The translations under genes were made by a program, and so were the position numbers. From Nymphaea colorata (taxonomy: Eukaryota; Streptophyta; Magnoliopsida; Nymphaeales; Nymphaeaceae), in contig NC_045144.1 of assembly GCF_008831285.2 (NCBI RefSeq), forward strand, positions 14,683,858 through 14,747,857: a stretch of DNA of 64,000 nt, written 5' to 3'. How positions within the stretch are numbered: position 1 is the first letter of the stretch; each line of letters starts with the position of its first letter. Under the pieces are notes generated by a model. It saw only the letters and a list, made by a program, of their open reading frames with translations, did no database searches and was not told the origin of the DNA. Of the stretch, positions 22,568 through 35,748 are shown one piece after another.

Positions 22568-25500
22568 CGAATGTTTCCAATCCTAAATCATGTGTAAGGT
22601 AAGGCCCAAGTCAAATTGTATAATACTGTGGTAGGCTGGTAACAGACAATGTAAGCTGGACAAGCCGCCTCAGAGTAATGATTGAGGGATGAAGAAAACA
22701 ACGAATCCGTTGGAGTTGCTCAGAGTAGAATTAATAGAACACTGCGTACATTTCAAATAGACCAAGATAGTTAAAGAGGCGTGTATGCTTGCTTTGGCTC
22801 ATTTAGCGGAAAAGGATAGGCTGTTATGCAACCTGCTCCCCAAACCAATGTTGTAAAATCGGATCCTGAACGGAATTAAGCTCTGTCAATTCAGTGATTC
22901 AGCCAATTCAGGCCGATTCTGACAGCATTTCACCAGACTGTGAATCTACCAAGGCGTCGAAATTACCCGCCAGGTAGGTCTTTTCTACTTTTCAGACTGT
23001 TAGTTGAAGATCAGATTTTGTCCTACGTTCCCTGTATTTTTTGAGTTTTGTTTTGAATGGCGATCTGGGGGCCTAAATCCCCCAGCAGTTTTGGACTGGT
23101 AAGGTAAATTATCTTTATGTTCTTGCATGTTGAAGTTTTCTAATTTAGTAGTATTGAAGTCCCATGAAGCATGAATAAGCCACCGGCATGTTGATCTGGA
23201 TTATGAACATTGCAGGTTCTGACGGGCAAAGTTGGCTTTTAGTTTAGAGATTGGTATGCAAGGCTTTGTCGTCGCATCGATCATATGGCTGGCCAACTTA
23301 GAGATCATTTCGGGCTTTCATAATTTCTCTGGACAAGAGTTACATCAGTCTGCTAGCAGGTTGGACTTAAAAAACTCTAGTTTGAGGAAGGCCAGTCGTT
23401 CGATAGTTGTAAAGGATGTCGAGCTGAAAGCCCTGAATCGAGTATCTACTGCCATTCTGTACTTTGAGCTTTGTCAGTCTTCTTTCTTTTGATCAGCTTT
23501 TGGACCCACCAAAATGCAACAAGTGAGGTTTTTGGCGATCCAAAATTCAGTCGCTGAAAACGCATCGGCGTTTTATATGTTTAATTCTTTTAATTATTAA
23601 AAAAAGAAGTATGAATTACAGGTTTCTTATCATGCTGTACTTTTTAAATGCATCCCAAAGGCTCGCCGTTTGTTTCTCTTATCAAGAAACCGAACCCTTT
23701 TCCTAATCATGAGAAACCAATGGGCCAAATAGATAATTTCAATTAGAAAGATAATGAAAAGAAAAAATTAAACGTCGTGCATGTCAAATTTTTGTCAAAT
23801 ATATTCTTCCAATGATGGTTTTGGATGGAACAGGAGGGCAAAATTGATTTTGAGAAATAATGGGAGCACACTTGATTTAGCGCGCTAGAACTTAAAGAGT
23901 AGTACTGAAGATTTTGTCCCAGAGATATACTGACCATGGTAATATGTTGAACTATAATATGTTTTCTGCAGGTTAAATCTTTCTTCCTTTTTCTTTTATA
24001 TATACCATATGATAGGCACGTACTAACCCCCATAGTTCACCACGTTCAGCAGTCTTGGATGGTTCATGTCATTGAGAGGATTGCTGATTGAGATTCGATC
24101 GAGGGTCTTCACTTGAATACCAAACTTGCATGCTGAGCTTGAGACTGCTATGTGGCAGAGAGCACAGCATGAATTGATCTTAGCTTTTGGTATAGAGTTA
24201 TCTGCCAAAGGGCTACTGTAGAGCCTTGTTCTTGTCTCCTTTGCGCACATTGTGGGGCATTTACATAGTATATTGATGACATCAACTTGGCAGCCATGAC
24301 AGTGACTGTTGATGCTCAAAGCGAAACAGTGGGGATGCTAAAGTTTTTCTTCATGATTAGGTAGCCATTTGATTTTGCTCTGTCTCCACTCACTTTATCC
24401 CTCTCTTTACATTTCCTTCTTTTCTTTGAGCTGAAAGAACAGTTTTAAAGGAAGATTAAGAAAATTCTTGCAAAGTGCTACCATGGTTGAGATGCTCACT
24501 CAAAATCACATTCTACTGTCACTGGTTTATATAAAATACCAAAGTTACATGAAAAAAAGGCAATATTGAAGACAGATCACAGTTTATATGAGGAGAAGGG
24601 GAAGCTTGCAGCAAAATAAAATGCTAACTGACACTAGACCAAGTTCCAACCCTACCATTCTCAGATCAAGTTTCAATCCTTCCATCCTTTGCCACAGGTT
24701 TCTCGTAATGTCGTTCACTTTTTCTGGAAATTTCTCACTTGAGATGATGAAATTCGACCCAAGATGTGAGACTTAGTTGTACTCTGATGGTCTAAGTAGG
24801 AGAAAGGGCCTGCCCAATACCAGTAGACCAGACCCTTTTGAATCTAAGGTTTAAAATTCAAATGAAACTTAGGTTATGCTTTGCTCTATGAATATGATCA
24901 TCAAAGTCATCACCAGCTAACAAAAGCACTTTGATGGATGTGATGAACATAAATTATTTAAAAAAAAAACAAGTCTTGAACAGCGTCGTCATGAAATATG
25001 AGGATGACAACGAATCAAGGTATGATCAAACAGCTAATGGTCAAACACTTTATAAAAGCAACTTTGCACAAAACACTTATAAAACTTTACTTGATCAAAA
25101 CGGCTAATGATCAATCTACATGATCAACCAAATTATGATTAATTATGCGTAATACATATAACTCAAGTTCTCCCAATTCTTTTTCGATCCAGCATTTCCG
25201 CAGAAACAGATTGCAAGATTGAAACATAATAAAGATGCCTGATCCCTGCCACCCGCAAATAATGTGGCTTTTCATCTAATGAAGACGGGGTGTGTGAGAA
25301 AATTAATAAGGACAACGATGGGGGAAGTCAGGCACTGTACTGGAGAAAGAATCCAAATGCCATCAGTCCCGGAGAAGCAGGGACCAGACGTGGTACCTCC
25401 ATTATGGTTCGCCCAAGAGGGCACAGCCCTCCGGCAGGGATGGCCATTCTGGGCTAGTTGGCTCAGCTTTCTTACTAGAACTTCACTAGCACCGTCTCAG

Positions 25501-25649
25501 TTGGACAGATAGTCATGTCCCTTTCCGCTAGCCATAGGCCTTCCGACGTGCTTTTCCTTTCAACGTCATTGTCAATTCTGCTTTTTGTTCACTGTTTTCT
25601 TATTTTTTAAAATATTTTTTAAAATAATCATTTGTTGCGTTTGGACCTA

Positions 25650-25652
<3 letters not shown>
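22568..25652. other. gene-free stretch
   Basis: No recognisable exon series. The 86-codon + ORF at 23232-23492 and the minus ORFs at 23743-24319 match nothing I know. 25260-25560 is noticeably more GC-rich than its flanks (see findings). An imperfect repeat of TGATCAAA(A)C(A/G)GCTAATG occurs at about 25024 and 25093. Confidence 0.45.

Positions 25653-25691
<39 letters not shown>
25653..25691. repeat. (TA)n microsatellite
   Basis: Uninterrupted TA dinucleotides in AT-rich DNA. Confidence 0.95.
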
Positions 25692-25697
<6 letters not shown>

Positions 25698-26013
25698 TAA
25701 AGAAAGAAAAAGAAATGTGATGGAGGGAGAGAGAGAGAATAATCGGTTTATTTAGCCGCTATAATGACACTTTAATCCCAAGCTCAACATTCTTAAAAGA
25801 AATTTTTCTGGCTATCTCTAGTTGCCCCACGAACTTTTAGTTATTTTGTCGCAAAAAAATATTGCAAAAGATGCATTAGTTATGATTTTTATTTGACTAT
25901 GGTTTCTCAAAGCATTTAACAAGGACTTTTTGTTTTTTAACAATCAAGAAATAAAAACAATCATTGGCAATAGAGGTAGATGGAATATATATATATACAT
26001 GAGAAAACTATTA

Positions 26014-26305
26014 GGGAATTTTGGGATGACGCCTTCATCAAACTTAATTTTATGAAAACTTGGTTTTTACAAAAACCAAGTTTTTTTTAATGAGTTTCGA
26101 AAGCCTGGTGTATTTGTTTATGTGACGTTAACCTTTTTTCGTGGGGAATTCACTCTATTTTATTAAAATCAATTTTTGTCAAAATTGAGTTTTTAAGCTC
26201 AATCCTAATTTTGATGGCTGTCAAATATTTTAAGAACCTGGTTTCGGATGAAACATCAGACTTTGCTTCTAAAACTTAGTTTTGAAGTGTCGTCTAAATA
26301 TCCTC
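26014..26305. mobile_element. MITE with TTA target duplication (PIF/Harbinger-like)
   Basis: TTA flanks both ends (26011-26013 and 26306-26308). The left end GGGAATTTTGGGATGACGCC and the complement of the right end GAGGATATTTAGACGACACT are similar inverted termini, continued inside by CTTNANCAAAACT(T/A)A-type words. There is no coding capacity. A relative lies in XYL1 intron 2 (about 45090-45312). Superfamily is inferred from the 3-bp TTA duplication. Confidence 0.6.
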
Positions 26306-27863
26306 TTAAATATTTTACTACTTTAGTAAGTGGATTTATTAGTTTTAGTTAATACGATTTAGGAGCATAACTTGGCACTTTTCTTTTGATTTGAAGAAAA
26401 CGAGAAGAATTAGTGATGCATGTGGAAGTTATATTTTAAATATGATTACTTTATAAATATTGTTAGTGTCCAGTGTAAATAATTATATGAAATCTAGGTT
26501 GCCTGTGTGATAAAGACATATAATTATACATTTATCCATGTATGTCTTCTCCTTGCCTTGTGGATCAAATTATAAAATCATGATTGCTTGATTTCGACTT
26601 GTGGTTATAAAATAGTCTCATATCCTATCTGGATTTCCATAATTTGCTTTTCTCCTCGTCCTTTAGAGCACATCATTGCTGCAGAAGAAGAGTGTTTAAA
26701 ACTTTAAGTATCTAAAGTTGACCCAAATCATAGTAATTACTATTACGGAAAAAGAAAAAAGCCAACTGTTATACCCTTTCAAAGGGGTGTTCAATTTCAA
26801 AGGGGCGTGCGGCAGTAGGAATAATACTGACACAGTGTCTTACGAATCTGTTCATGTCCTTAGGACAAATGCATTATTGTATTATTGTTCCAGTTGCCAA
26901 TTAAGCACCTCAAAGGGTACTTTTGCAGGCCTTATTACTTTCATGACTCCTTAACTAAAGCTATGTATTTTGGAATCATCTTCCATAAAACTTTATAGTT
27001 TTATAGATAACATTTCCATTTTCAAAACCTTTACTTCAGGATAAATGATTTTGGGGAAGGAAAGAATGCACTTTTATATGCTTGCTAATGGCCTTTGTCG
27101 AGTAGTTTAATGGATATTCTTTAACTGATTTATAAAGTAATGCAAGGGACTCCCAAATAAAATTTTTAGCTGTGGAGAAATATTATATATAAGCTCAATA
27201 TTGCCTCAAGAGATATTGGGTAAACTGTTCAAGCTTAGGAGAGGCCTGTTAGTTGGTCTTTGGTTCTTTTTCATAAGTATTATGTTCTTGTATATGTTCT
27301 TGTGTTTTAAGGTGATGAGACGTGACAGTTTTTTTTTATAACCATTATGTTCTTGTATCTTAAGATGACCAGACCGGAGGTGACATTTAATTTGATAAGT
27401 ATACCATTACCATGGCTGATGCAATACTGTTCAAAACCCCTAGACCCGGAAGAACGAGAGTTATTTGGAGTGGTAATGGAGTGGTAAGGATGAATCTCCC
27501 AGTCACCCTGAACAGTCAACATTCATTGTTTGGCTCCATCCACATCACATCAATTGGCATGATTACATTTGTCGGCAACTGGCACATCCTCCCAAATTAT
27601 TTTTTTCCATAAATCCATCTGCCACTTTATTGTTCCCCCATTCTGTTATTCGTTACTTTGGCCATGATAGCTGCTCACTTATCGTAATTAAAGGGCCGTA
27701 TGTTGTTCAAGAAGTAACTATGTGATCCATAAGTTAATTCCTTTCTTTCTTTTCAAGTACCCTCGTGTAACTTGTTGAAACCAAAAAAAAATGTTCAATT
27801 GACAAATTCAACCCGCAAGATTTAATTTGGCGGATCTAACTGAAAGTATGTAAGATAAATTTA

Positions 27864-28140
27864 GGAGGTGTTTGACAAATTCTAACTTAAGATCCTCAAA
27901 ATTTGAGAGCTATGGATTTATGGTCAGACCCTTTCCTCTCTAATCTTAAATCCTAGTATCCTACCATTGCGAAAGAGTAAAACAAGAATCTTAAGTGTGA
28001 AACTTAACTCTGACCTAGTATCCTTGGTTTGATAAATCATAGATTTTACAGTAGACTTTTTACCACATCAGCAACAAAACATGCCATTTCAGACCCACAT
28101 CAGATGGTAGATTTCAAATCCAAAGTAATTAAATGCCCCC
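27864..28140. mobile_element. Tourist-like MITE with TTA target duplication
   Basis: TTA at 27861-27863 and 28141-28143 flanks imperfect inverted ends, GGAGGTGTTTGA on the left against GGGGGCATTTAA as complement of the right. The interior is AT-rich and non-coding. The 3-bp TTA duplication and G-rich start fit PIF/Harbinger-derived MITEs. Confidence 0.6.
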
Positions 28141-28825
28141 TTAAGGAAGCCTATGCTGCAACCACCATATTTCCAGGGTAAAGTGGAGAAGCTGTAAAAA
28201 GGAAGACTTACAACTGTCGGATTTTGAGAGTGTGTGTCTATGATGCATATATGCTTGAGATAAAAACAAGCGTGGAAAACCAAATTAAAACGTAGGGATC
28301 ATATTACAACCTTGAAATTCACTTGAAATTATTTACAAGATCCCAGCCACGGTGATAGCTGGATCCTAAACTTCGCAACTTTGGTATAAGCAGGTTTGCA
28401 AGTCCCACTACAGGCATCACCTTACATAGTTTTATTCTATGCACCAGTTTCAAAATGATTTAATGTGGATACAGAAGTATTCTCCTCAGTTGCTAAGTGA
28501 AGCCATTTCCTCCAATCAACATTCCAAAAAGCATATCATAACATGTATCGATCAAGCCAATAGATGTGTCGTATTACATATGTAAACATATTGCAAAATT
28601 AATTTTTAACTCATTAAAAATAAAAAAGCAAAAATAGAGAAAATTCAGAGAAAATAAGAGCTCTGAGAAGTTTTCGGTTGTTTCTTAACGGCCCAAAAGT
28701 TGAAGGATTTATTATAACTGTTTATTTTATTAATATAAAATGACATTTACCACCCGATTAGTTCTCTTATTCCTTTTTTTTAATAATCATTCTAGAAAAC
28801 TTTAGCATTCTTTTTCTTCCATGGT

Positions 28826-28973
28826 CCTTAACAGGATGTTGGCATCAGTAACACAATGTCACTATCTCTATGAATCTGCTCTATAGATTAATGAAACACT
28901 TTTTTAAGTGGACAATGAATCTAACCAATTTATGGGTTAAATGCATGGCACATTAATATTACTCTTACCAAAT
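28826..28973. mobile_element. diverged relative of the adjacent foldback MITE
   Basis: Starts GGTCCTTAACAGGATGTTGG, resembling GGCCCTTAAGAGCATGATGT at 28974, and then shares GGCA(T/A)CAGTAACA and TCTATGAATCT words. Two related units therefore lie head to tail. Confidence 0.4.
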
Positions 28974-28989
28974 GGCCCTTAAGAGCATG

Positions 28990-29148
28990 ATGTTTGGCAA
29001 CAGTAACAAGTTATTACTGTCTTATAAACCTAACCCAAAGATTAAGATAAATTCATAGACCATAGTAATAAAGTGTTCTATGAATCTACCCTAAAGATTA
29101 GGGTAAATTTATAAGACAATAACAATTTGTTACTGCTCCCAATAACAA
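28990..29148. mobile_element. foldback MITE (almost fully palindromic)
   Basis: The left arm (TGTTTGGCAACAGTAACAAG.., from 28991) pairs with the right arm ending 29148. CAGTAACAA, ACTGTCTTATAAA and TTCATAGA all reappear as their complements in reverse order, with the axis near 29065. No ORF. The long arms would let transcripts fold into a hairpin. Confidence 0.65.
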
Positions 29149-29759
29149 TCTATGTGTCTGAACTTCCTTCCAACAATTTAATAAGGGCACCCTGCGACCA
29201 AAGGCGATAGCTGCTTTCCTTTTTTTTGCAGTTAAATTGTGTAAATTGTGTAAGGAAAACTTATTCATAGGTCGCAGTGTAAGGTCTTCACAAGTCGTAT
29301 CGAAGCAAACAGAACAGGACGATGAAAGCAAAACAAAACAACTGCATATGCACTGTTTGTTGCAGGTGATGTTGAAAATGTGAGTCGGCAGAGCACAGTA
29401 TAGCTTTTTTTCTTCCTCCATTTATTTCGGCATTGAAAATTGTGTATCTGAATATTCCTCGCATGTGTTGCAGCCCGACCGTTAAGCCATACGATGGCCC
29501 TTAGCTTGCGTACACTGCAGCAAAACTGACCCCAAGGCTTCGATGTATCATGCAGACCACCGATGGTGGGATCGAAGTTTTAAACGCAAGCAACTGTTAT
29601 GTTTCAAAGGCGGGTGGCAGAGAGCATTGTTAACGTTCCTCTTCCCGGCAAATAGTCCATCTTCCCTGTCTTCAACATGGTAATATCAATTTCTGTGCAC
29701 TGGAAAACAGTATTAAAGGAAATTACGATTAGAAATGTGCGGCGAACCATGAGCAGGTG

Positions 29760-29990
29760 CTATCTCTTTCCCACTGCCTTCACGTTCCCACTGTAGGGCT
29801 CCTTTAGAAACTGGGTGGTCCTACCAGACACCCTTTCACTTGAGTTTACACATGCTACTGTTTGAGTAGTGACCATGTGAACTGAACCAAGAGAAGCGTT
29901 GACTGTATAATTGTACAAACCCAAATGAGCAACTTGGGACAAGAAAAGAGCAAGGAGAGAGAAAAAGAAGAGAAGATGAGAAGAGGCCAT
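29760..29990 (-). CDS. possible small secreted protein, unrecognised (76 aa)
   Basis: ATG at 29990 (minus strand, context CACATGGCC) opens 76 codons. Residues 1-22 form a convincing signal peptide (MASSHLLFFFSLLALFLSQ then VAH). The remaining 54 residues are polar, with one cysteine, possible N-glycosylation sites (NYT, NAS, NSS) and a C-terminal GKR. An in-frame upstream ATG at 30029 would add 13 residues but hides the signal peptide. The C-terminal part does not match CLE, CEP, PSK, IDA or RALF peptide patterns. A MITE (30043-30232) lies immediately upstream, which weakens the case for a real promoter. It could also be an exon of a larger gene or a chance ORF. Confidence 0.3.
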   Translation of the reverse strand: MASSHLLFFFSLLALFLSQVAHLGLYNYTVNASLGSVHMVTTQTVACVNSSERVSGRTTQFLKEPYSGNVKAVGKR

Positions 29991-30042
29991 GTGATTATTA
30001 AACCACTGACTCTTACGACCACCACCCACCCCGATCCATCTA

Positions 30043-30232
30043 CAGGGTGGAGCAAAAGTTTTTTCATAGGAAAGCCAAACTAAAGTTTCTAAATTTTGAT
30101 TAAGACCAAAATATCATTTTTTATACTTTTTATATAAAACAAACTAAATTTTCTAAAATTTATATGTAAATTTAAAAAAAAAATTGAGAAGGGCCAACGT
30201 CCCATACATACCGTACCTTGGCTCTGCCCTTG
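30043..30232. mobile_element. MITE with CAGGG..GGAGC ends (hAT-like)
   Basis: Begins CAGGGTGGAGC and ends GGCTCTGCCCTTG, whose complement CAAGGGCAGAGCC opens the related copy at 30428. The flanks TCCATCTA and CCCATATA agree at 6 of 8 bases, a plausible decayed 8-bp target duplication. The interior shares AAATTTTGAT..AAATTTATATGTAAATTT with the second copy. Confidence 0.55.
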
Positions 30233-30427
30233 CCCATATACCTAATAGTTTGATATGTGTTATTGTGGAGAGTCATTTACATACATGTGCGGGGAAACCC
30301 CTCCTTATCCCCTATAGTTTTTCAAAAAATTGACGGCAAACAGATTTTCTTTACAAAGTCCTTGTCCTCTTGGGTTCAATGTTAGGTGGTGAACGTGAAC
30401 GTCTGCTTCAATGTTAGGTAGTAAACC

Positions 30428-30575
30428 CAAGGGCAGAGCCATAAATTTTGTTGGCCAAATTATAATTTCAAAATTTTGATAAAGGTTGAAATATTATTTT
30501 TAAATTTTTTTTTATATAAGATAAATGAAATTTTAAGATTTATATGTAAATTTTAAATTTTTTACTGGGGGCGGG
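30428..30575. mobile_element. second copy of the same MITE family, right end truncated or diverged
   Basis: Opens CAAGGGCAGAGCCATAAATT. The interior parallels 30090-30175 in the same orientation. The right end fades into ..GGGGGCGGGGAGTG without a clean inverted terminus. Confidence 0.5.
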
Positions 30576-30599
30576 GAGTGAGGTCTCTGCAGAATGGAG

Positions 30600-33539
30600 G
30601 GATATTTTTGCTTTTCTATATGGAATATTTTTTGGAATTTCATTTTTGCTGGCATCGAAGGGGATCTTATTGTATACCATCAAGGGTAGTTTTGCCATTT
30701 TCTACAACCAGCACGCAGTATCAACATGTTGGGGGTCTAACATGTGACCTATTCTCAAAAGATATGAACATGCCTGAGAACATAACTGGGCCTCTTCTAA
30801 ACACTTTTTTTCTGTCATTGCCACCAACATTAACCTTGAACCAGGAACCAAGTCTCAGATTCTCAAAGCTTGGTAAGGCATGATATGATGGCCGTGGCTC
30901 GCAACCTGTGTAGCTCTTAGAGGACTAGCTGATCCAATAGATGGTTTCATCCTCGGAGACTTGTCAGCGTTAATAAGTTAATGGATTTCATGTTATATAT
31001 GACATATTTTTCTTTTTATTGTCATGTTTACATGACCGTGACCTGCTTGTCCTTTGACTTGGCCAAGAAAAGTCCATCATTGAGGTTTAAACTATATATT
31101 AAGTTAGATGTAGATCCTGTATAAATTAAATCAAGGATAAAAATCATAGCTTGACTTTGGAAATGGAATATAAAAAGTGACATGTAAGGTTTTTTTTCCA
31201 CGAAACTAAGCAAACATGCTGACCTCTGTGTTGGAGATAATCAACTTGAAGGTTTCCAATTGTACATATAAGATTTTATAATAATCTTAATTGGTAGTCC
31301 AACTTTTCCACTTATAAAATTCAGTTAATATTAAAAAAAAATCGTGGAATCATTTTCTAAATTTTTGAATACGAAGATTGCATCTTAAGATTAAAAATCA
31401 AGCCATATTAACAAGCCTCTTATCGATGTAGAAGATTTATCATCTTATGTATCATGGCAAAGTTAACAATAAAAGTGATCCTTTATTCAATTAATAATTA
31501 CTTCATGTTAATCTCTTATCAGGGGGCACCTTATGAACTTTGTTCCAGGAAACGATAGATACGTCCAAGCAATCGGAGAACAAGAAAATGAATCTGGAAA
31601 GCAAGGACCATTAAGGAAAAATCTTTATTTCCCGAAGATATGTGAAAACAACTGCAAGTCCAAAGCGACAATGACAGTCGATCGGAAGAGCAGGATCGAT
31701 CGGTATGATCACAACTTTGCATATAAAGAAAATTTTTCTTCTGATCTCCACCATGGGGGCCCCTTGATCGAATTGGTGTTGCAAGTTGTGTTGGGCAAGC
31801 TTAAACTCTCCACATGTGATCACATGGTTGGTTCGACAAAGATTGGCCACTAAATTTGTATTCTTGGATATAGAAAAAGACACTCTAATGGTGAATTAAA
31901 TTTAATTCTATAATTTCTCATGGCCATTGGTTTTAAACACTGAAAAAGACTAGAATAATAGCTCAGATCTTCGAGCAATATTGCAAGTTCAACCTTTCGG
32001 AACCCCTACATGTGATTTGTCAGGTCATATTTTGGTAAAACCAACTAAAATAATTAGATCTAGAAGGGCTTTATTGAGGTAAAGGATAAGCTTTTACTAT
32101 ATCACAATTAAATGACATAGATGCATATATAGATCTTGATTAGCTAGGTTGGGCTCCATATTAGTTGTCCAAGACAACGACCCTAGCTAAAAACACAATG
32201 TTGGAGGCTTTCCTTATTTCTTTATTGCAAAATGAATAGCAAAAATACAATCCAATAATTGGTTTCAAAAAGAAAAGAAAAACTCCCCACAAGTTTGAAC
32301 CAGTTCGAGGGTCTTCTCAACCGGCTCATTAAGTTTTGAACCGTTTCAACCTGATTGCAGCTATACATGCCCTGAACATAGTTTTGGACCAAGCCAACCT
32401 ATTTAAGATCGATTTTAAACTTGAATTCTTTTATCATGTTTTTTTGTTGTTTAAGATTATTTGTATACTTAAGTGGACATTTGGAACATGAATTTATTTT
32501 TTGTTTTGCAGTTATATTCTTCATGAATGAGTAGCTTTATGTTTTGTGCCACCAAAATGGTCTCGGCTGTGTAAGTCTACTTGTTCATAATTTTAGATGC
32601 AAGTATCCTTAATTTATACGAGTTTGTTGTTTGGCTGAATTTAAACATACAAAGCAATGAATGAATGTGTGATAATTGTTAGGTCAGTCCTTCATTATGG
32701 ACAATGATGTTCTCTATCTGATCTATTTGTTCTGTCTAGTTTGTGTCTTCTATAGTCAGTTCTGTCAGTTTTGTCCATTGTTTGATAACAAAAATAATTT
32801 TTCTTGAATTTGTTTTTTTTAAGTACATCATTCAAATTATGTTAAGAAGTAAAATTCATTACAACAACATATTATATGCAAATCAATTCATCTGATAACA
32901 AGACCCATAATATTATAACAAAGTCAACTTTTTATGACAGATTCATATAACAAAAACAATGTTAATCTTAAATGTTCAAACATTTATATAGCCACTAGTG
33001 TCAAGTGAAACTACAAAACATCAAAATACAAATGGCTTAAAAAGTTCAACTATTGTAAGTCATATATTGAAGTACATTGACACGAAAATAGATACAAAAG
33101 TTTAACAAAACTAGAACTACTACAAATCCAAAATTTACCATGACAACTCGCTAGCAAACTAGTTTTTATCTTGCACACTACTCTTCCCATCAAAAGCATA
33201 TAATACTTGAGAAGAGGTATTACCATCTAGTTCCTGCATTTAAAAAATTAAAAAGATAAACAAATAATTAGATTACCACATAAAGTATTAAAATAGTAGT
33301 GTAGAACTAAAACAATGACATATAATATAATGAGCATGTTAAACAATGAATATCTTACTTAAAACATGAAACAAGTACTCATATGAGTAAATTTGATACA
33401 AAACATATGAGTAAGGGGAACATAAGCGAGTGCATCATCAAGATGTCTCTACTCGCTTCAAACTTATAATGCATATGATTTTCTTCTTTCTTTCACTATA
33501 GTATGAGCATTTTAAAATTAGTTATACTTGTCAAAAAGA
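30600..33539. other. gene-free stretch
   Basis: Short ORFs (30578-30883 +, 31533-31853 + and their antisense) have no recognisable domain. No terminal repeats were found. Confidence 0.45.
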
Positions 33540-33915
33540 GAAGTGGACTTTTAATGATCTCATTTTGCACTATGTAGATGAGGAGGAGAGGTTGAGGCAG
33601 GATAAGGCTGAAAGTATTCAATTGTCTACTATGCCCAAAAGCAAGAAAAAAAAATCAGTTAAAGAAGCTGACTTTTCAACGATTAAAGAATAAAAAACCT
33701 AAGGAAAGGAAATTAGGTTACTTCTTTCATAAAGGTGACTGTCATATGAATTGCACTAAAAACCATGCATGGCATGAAAAGAAATGTACACTTCTCACTC
33801 TCTTTTTTTCCTGAAGATAATTTAATTTTAGTACCCAAACATTTTTGGTGGATACATTTTGGAGCTAAAAAACATTATTTTCACTTCTTTTAAAGTCATA
33901 AGTTTCTTAAAATCT
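33540..33915 (+). pseudogene. decayed Copia gag zinc knuckle / protease
   Basis: The translation runs WTFNDLILHYVDEEERLRQD (about 33543-33602), then a lysine-rich linker. A corrupted zinc knuckle follows (GYFFHKGDCHMNCTKNHAWH near 33720-33780, where intact relatives read CFFCxxxGHxxxxCxxxHAWR). Last comes a protease-site remnant FWWIHFGAKKH near 33840-33875 (intact form WWIDSGATxHI). Several stops and frameshifts separate the parts. Family order gag-knuckle-protease supports a Copia origin. No LTRs were located. Confidence 0.75.
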
Positions 33916-35712
33916 AAGTTTTCTCGTACAGTAGAACTATTGCTTTCTTTGTGATTTTGAAGTAGCTCACCTATACCCTTAGATGCTTTGAGCAGCTTTT
34001 GGAAGAAATCATACAAATTTGCCTTATATCATCAACATTATCGCACAGAAGTCCATCTTTTTTTGAACATATAAATATTATCTTCCACATGTTTTCCATG
34101 CACCATTACATAGTAGAATACAGTGTTTATGTCTTCATCTTTCATTCACTTAACCTTACTCTTTGACGCCATCTTTTATCTTCCTCCTCCAATGACTCTT
34201 TTAATTCTAGCCTTATAATCTACTCCAGCCCTGCTCCTGAAAAAAAAAAGAAAAAAAGAAAACTCTATGTTAATTCAAAGTTGAACCTTAGCTATTGTTG
34301 TGGAAGACTAACTATAAGATTAAAGGTAAGGGGTACTGTATCTCTTTACACCTTTCATTGTTATGGAAATAGTTTCATGGAGGTTACATTGGACCACAAA
34401 GCATAGTCTCATATCTCAACAGCTTTTTGGTGGGAAGTTTGTTCTACACTCATTTGTTATACATTCATCAATGAATGTTGACGCTGATCATGGAGAGGCA
34501 ATCATTAGAAAGCATTAGAATAATTGGAAAATGCAGTAGAGATGAGATCATGAAGATCAAATAAGCGGAAGAAGGATGTGAGAAAAGGGGTCTACTCTTC
34601 ACTCCCGTCGCTTGCTCGATTGCCATAGCAGCTTAGTTGCATAGAAAGGAGCTATAGAGGAAAAACCCTAGAGGTTTCCTTCTCTTTTTATGACCCATCA
34701 TTAGTGCATATATAGTGAATGAAAATTTTATGAAAACATGCTCAAGTATTGAGAATATTTCACAATAAACACACTTAAGTTTTGATTTCTTTCATTTAGT
34801 CCTGATCAGTTACATAGCAAACATGCAGTTAAGTGAAACTACAGTTAAATGAAAGAAATCCAAATCTAAGCATGTCTTTGTTAAGCTTGAGCAGGTTTAT
34901 GTAGAAAGGTTAATTTGTTTAGTTGGCAGAGTATCACAATTTATAAGCATTTATCGAACTTCCAGTTTTAAATTGCATACAATCAATGTGCTCACCCAAG
35001 ATTGGGTAACAACCCTGAACTGTAATCTTATTAAACAAGTTAACACAAGCTTTTCTTGTTAAATAAATAAACTCAAGCTTGATTGATTTAGCTGATCAGG
35101 TGGCTCATATGAATACTTAAGTTGGCCCTCACCGATTACAAAATTGAGTTTTATATGATTTGCTGTGAGGCCTAGTGGTGGTGTAAAAAAGATATTGACA
35201 TAATGTACTGGTACTCTGACGTTGTACAGCATTATGTCCGCAAGCTCTTACAAGGAATCACTTTTCTTTTTTTATCTTTTTGAATCTACTGTTACAAAGT
35301 CCTTATAGTTTTCACACGTTCGGAGTAAAACATATTCAAAGAAAAGAAAATTATAAAGCAAAGCAAGGGGCCATTAATTACAAAAAGTGATAAACAAGGA
35401 AACATGCAGAAGTAGGCTGGTTAAATAAAATGGGCCGACACTTTGTTTCATTCTTTAATTGGCAAAACAGTAACCGAACACTTGTTCACCATTTTTTTTT
35501 ATCGCTTAATATCTGCAACTTCGTGTGATGCTTCCGGTCGATTTTGGATGCTATGTCATTTTTTATGCAAAATTTTTCCAATTTGCAATGGCAGTGTTTG
35601 ATTATCTATAAAAATTTGGAATAATAGATGCACACCTTGTCTTTACGTCAAAATGTATAGGATATATGGAGCAGACTTCCTCTGCGAGCTCTGTCTAACA
35701 TAGGGATTCATT

Positions 35713-35748
<36 letters not shown>

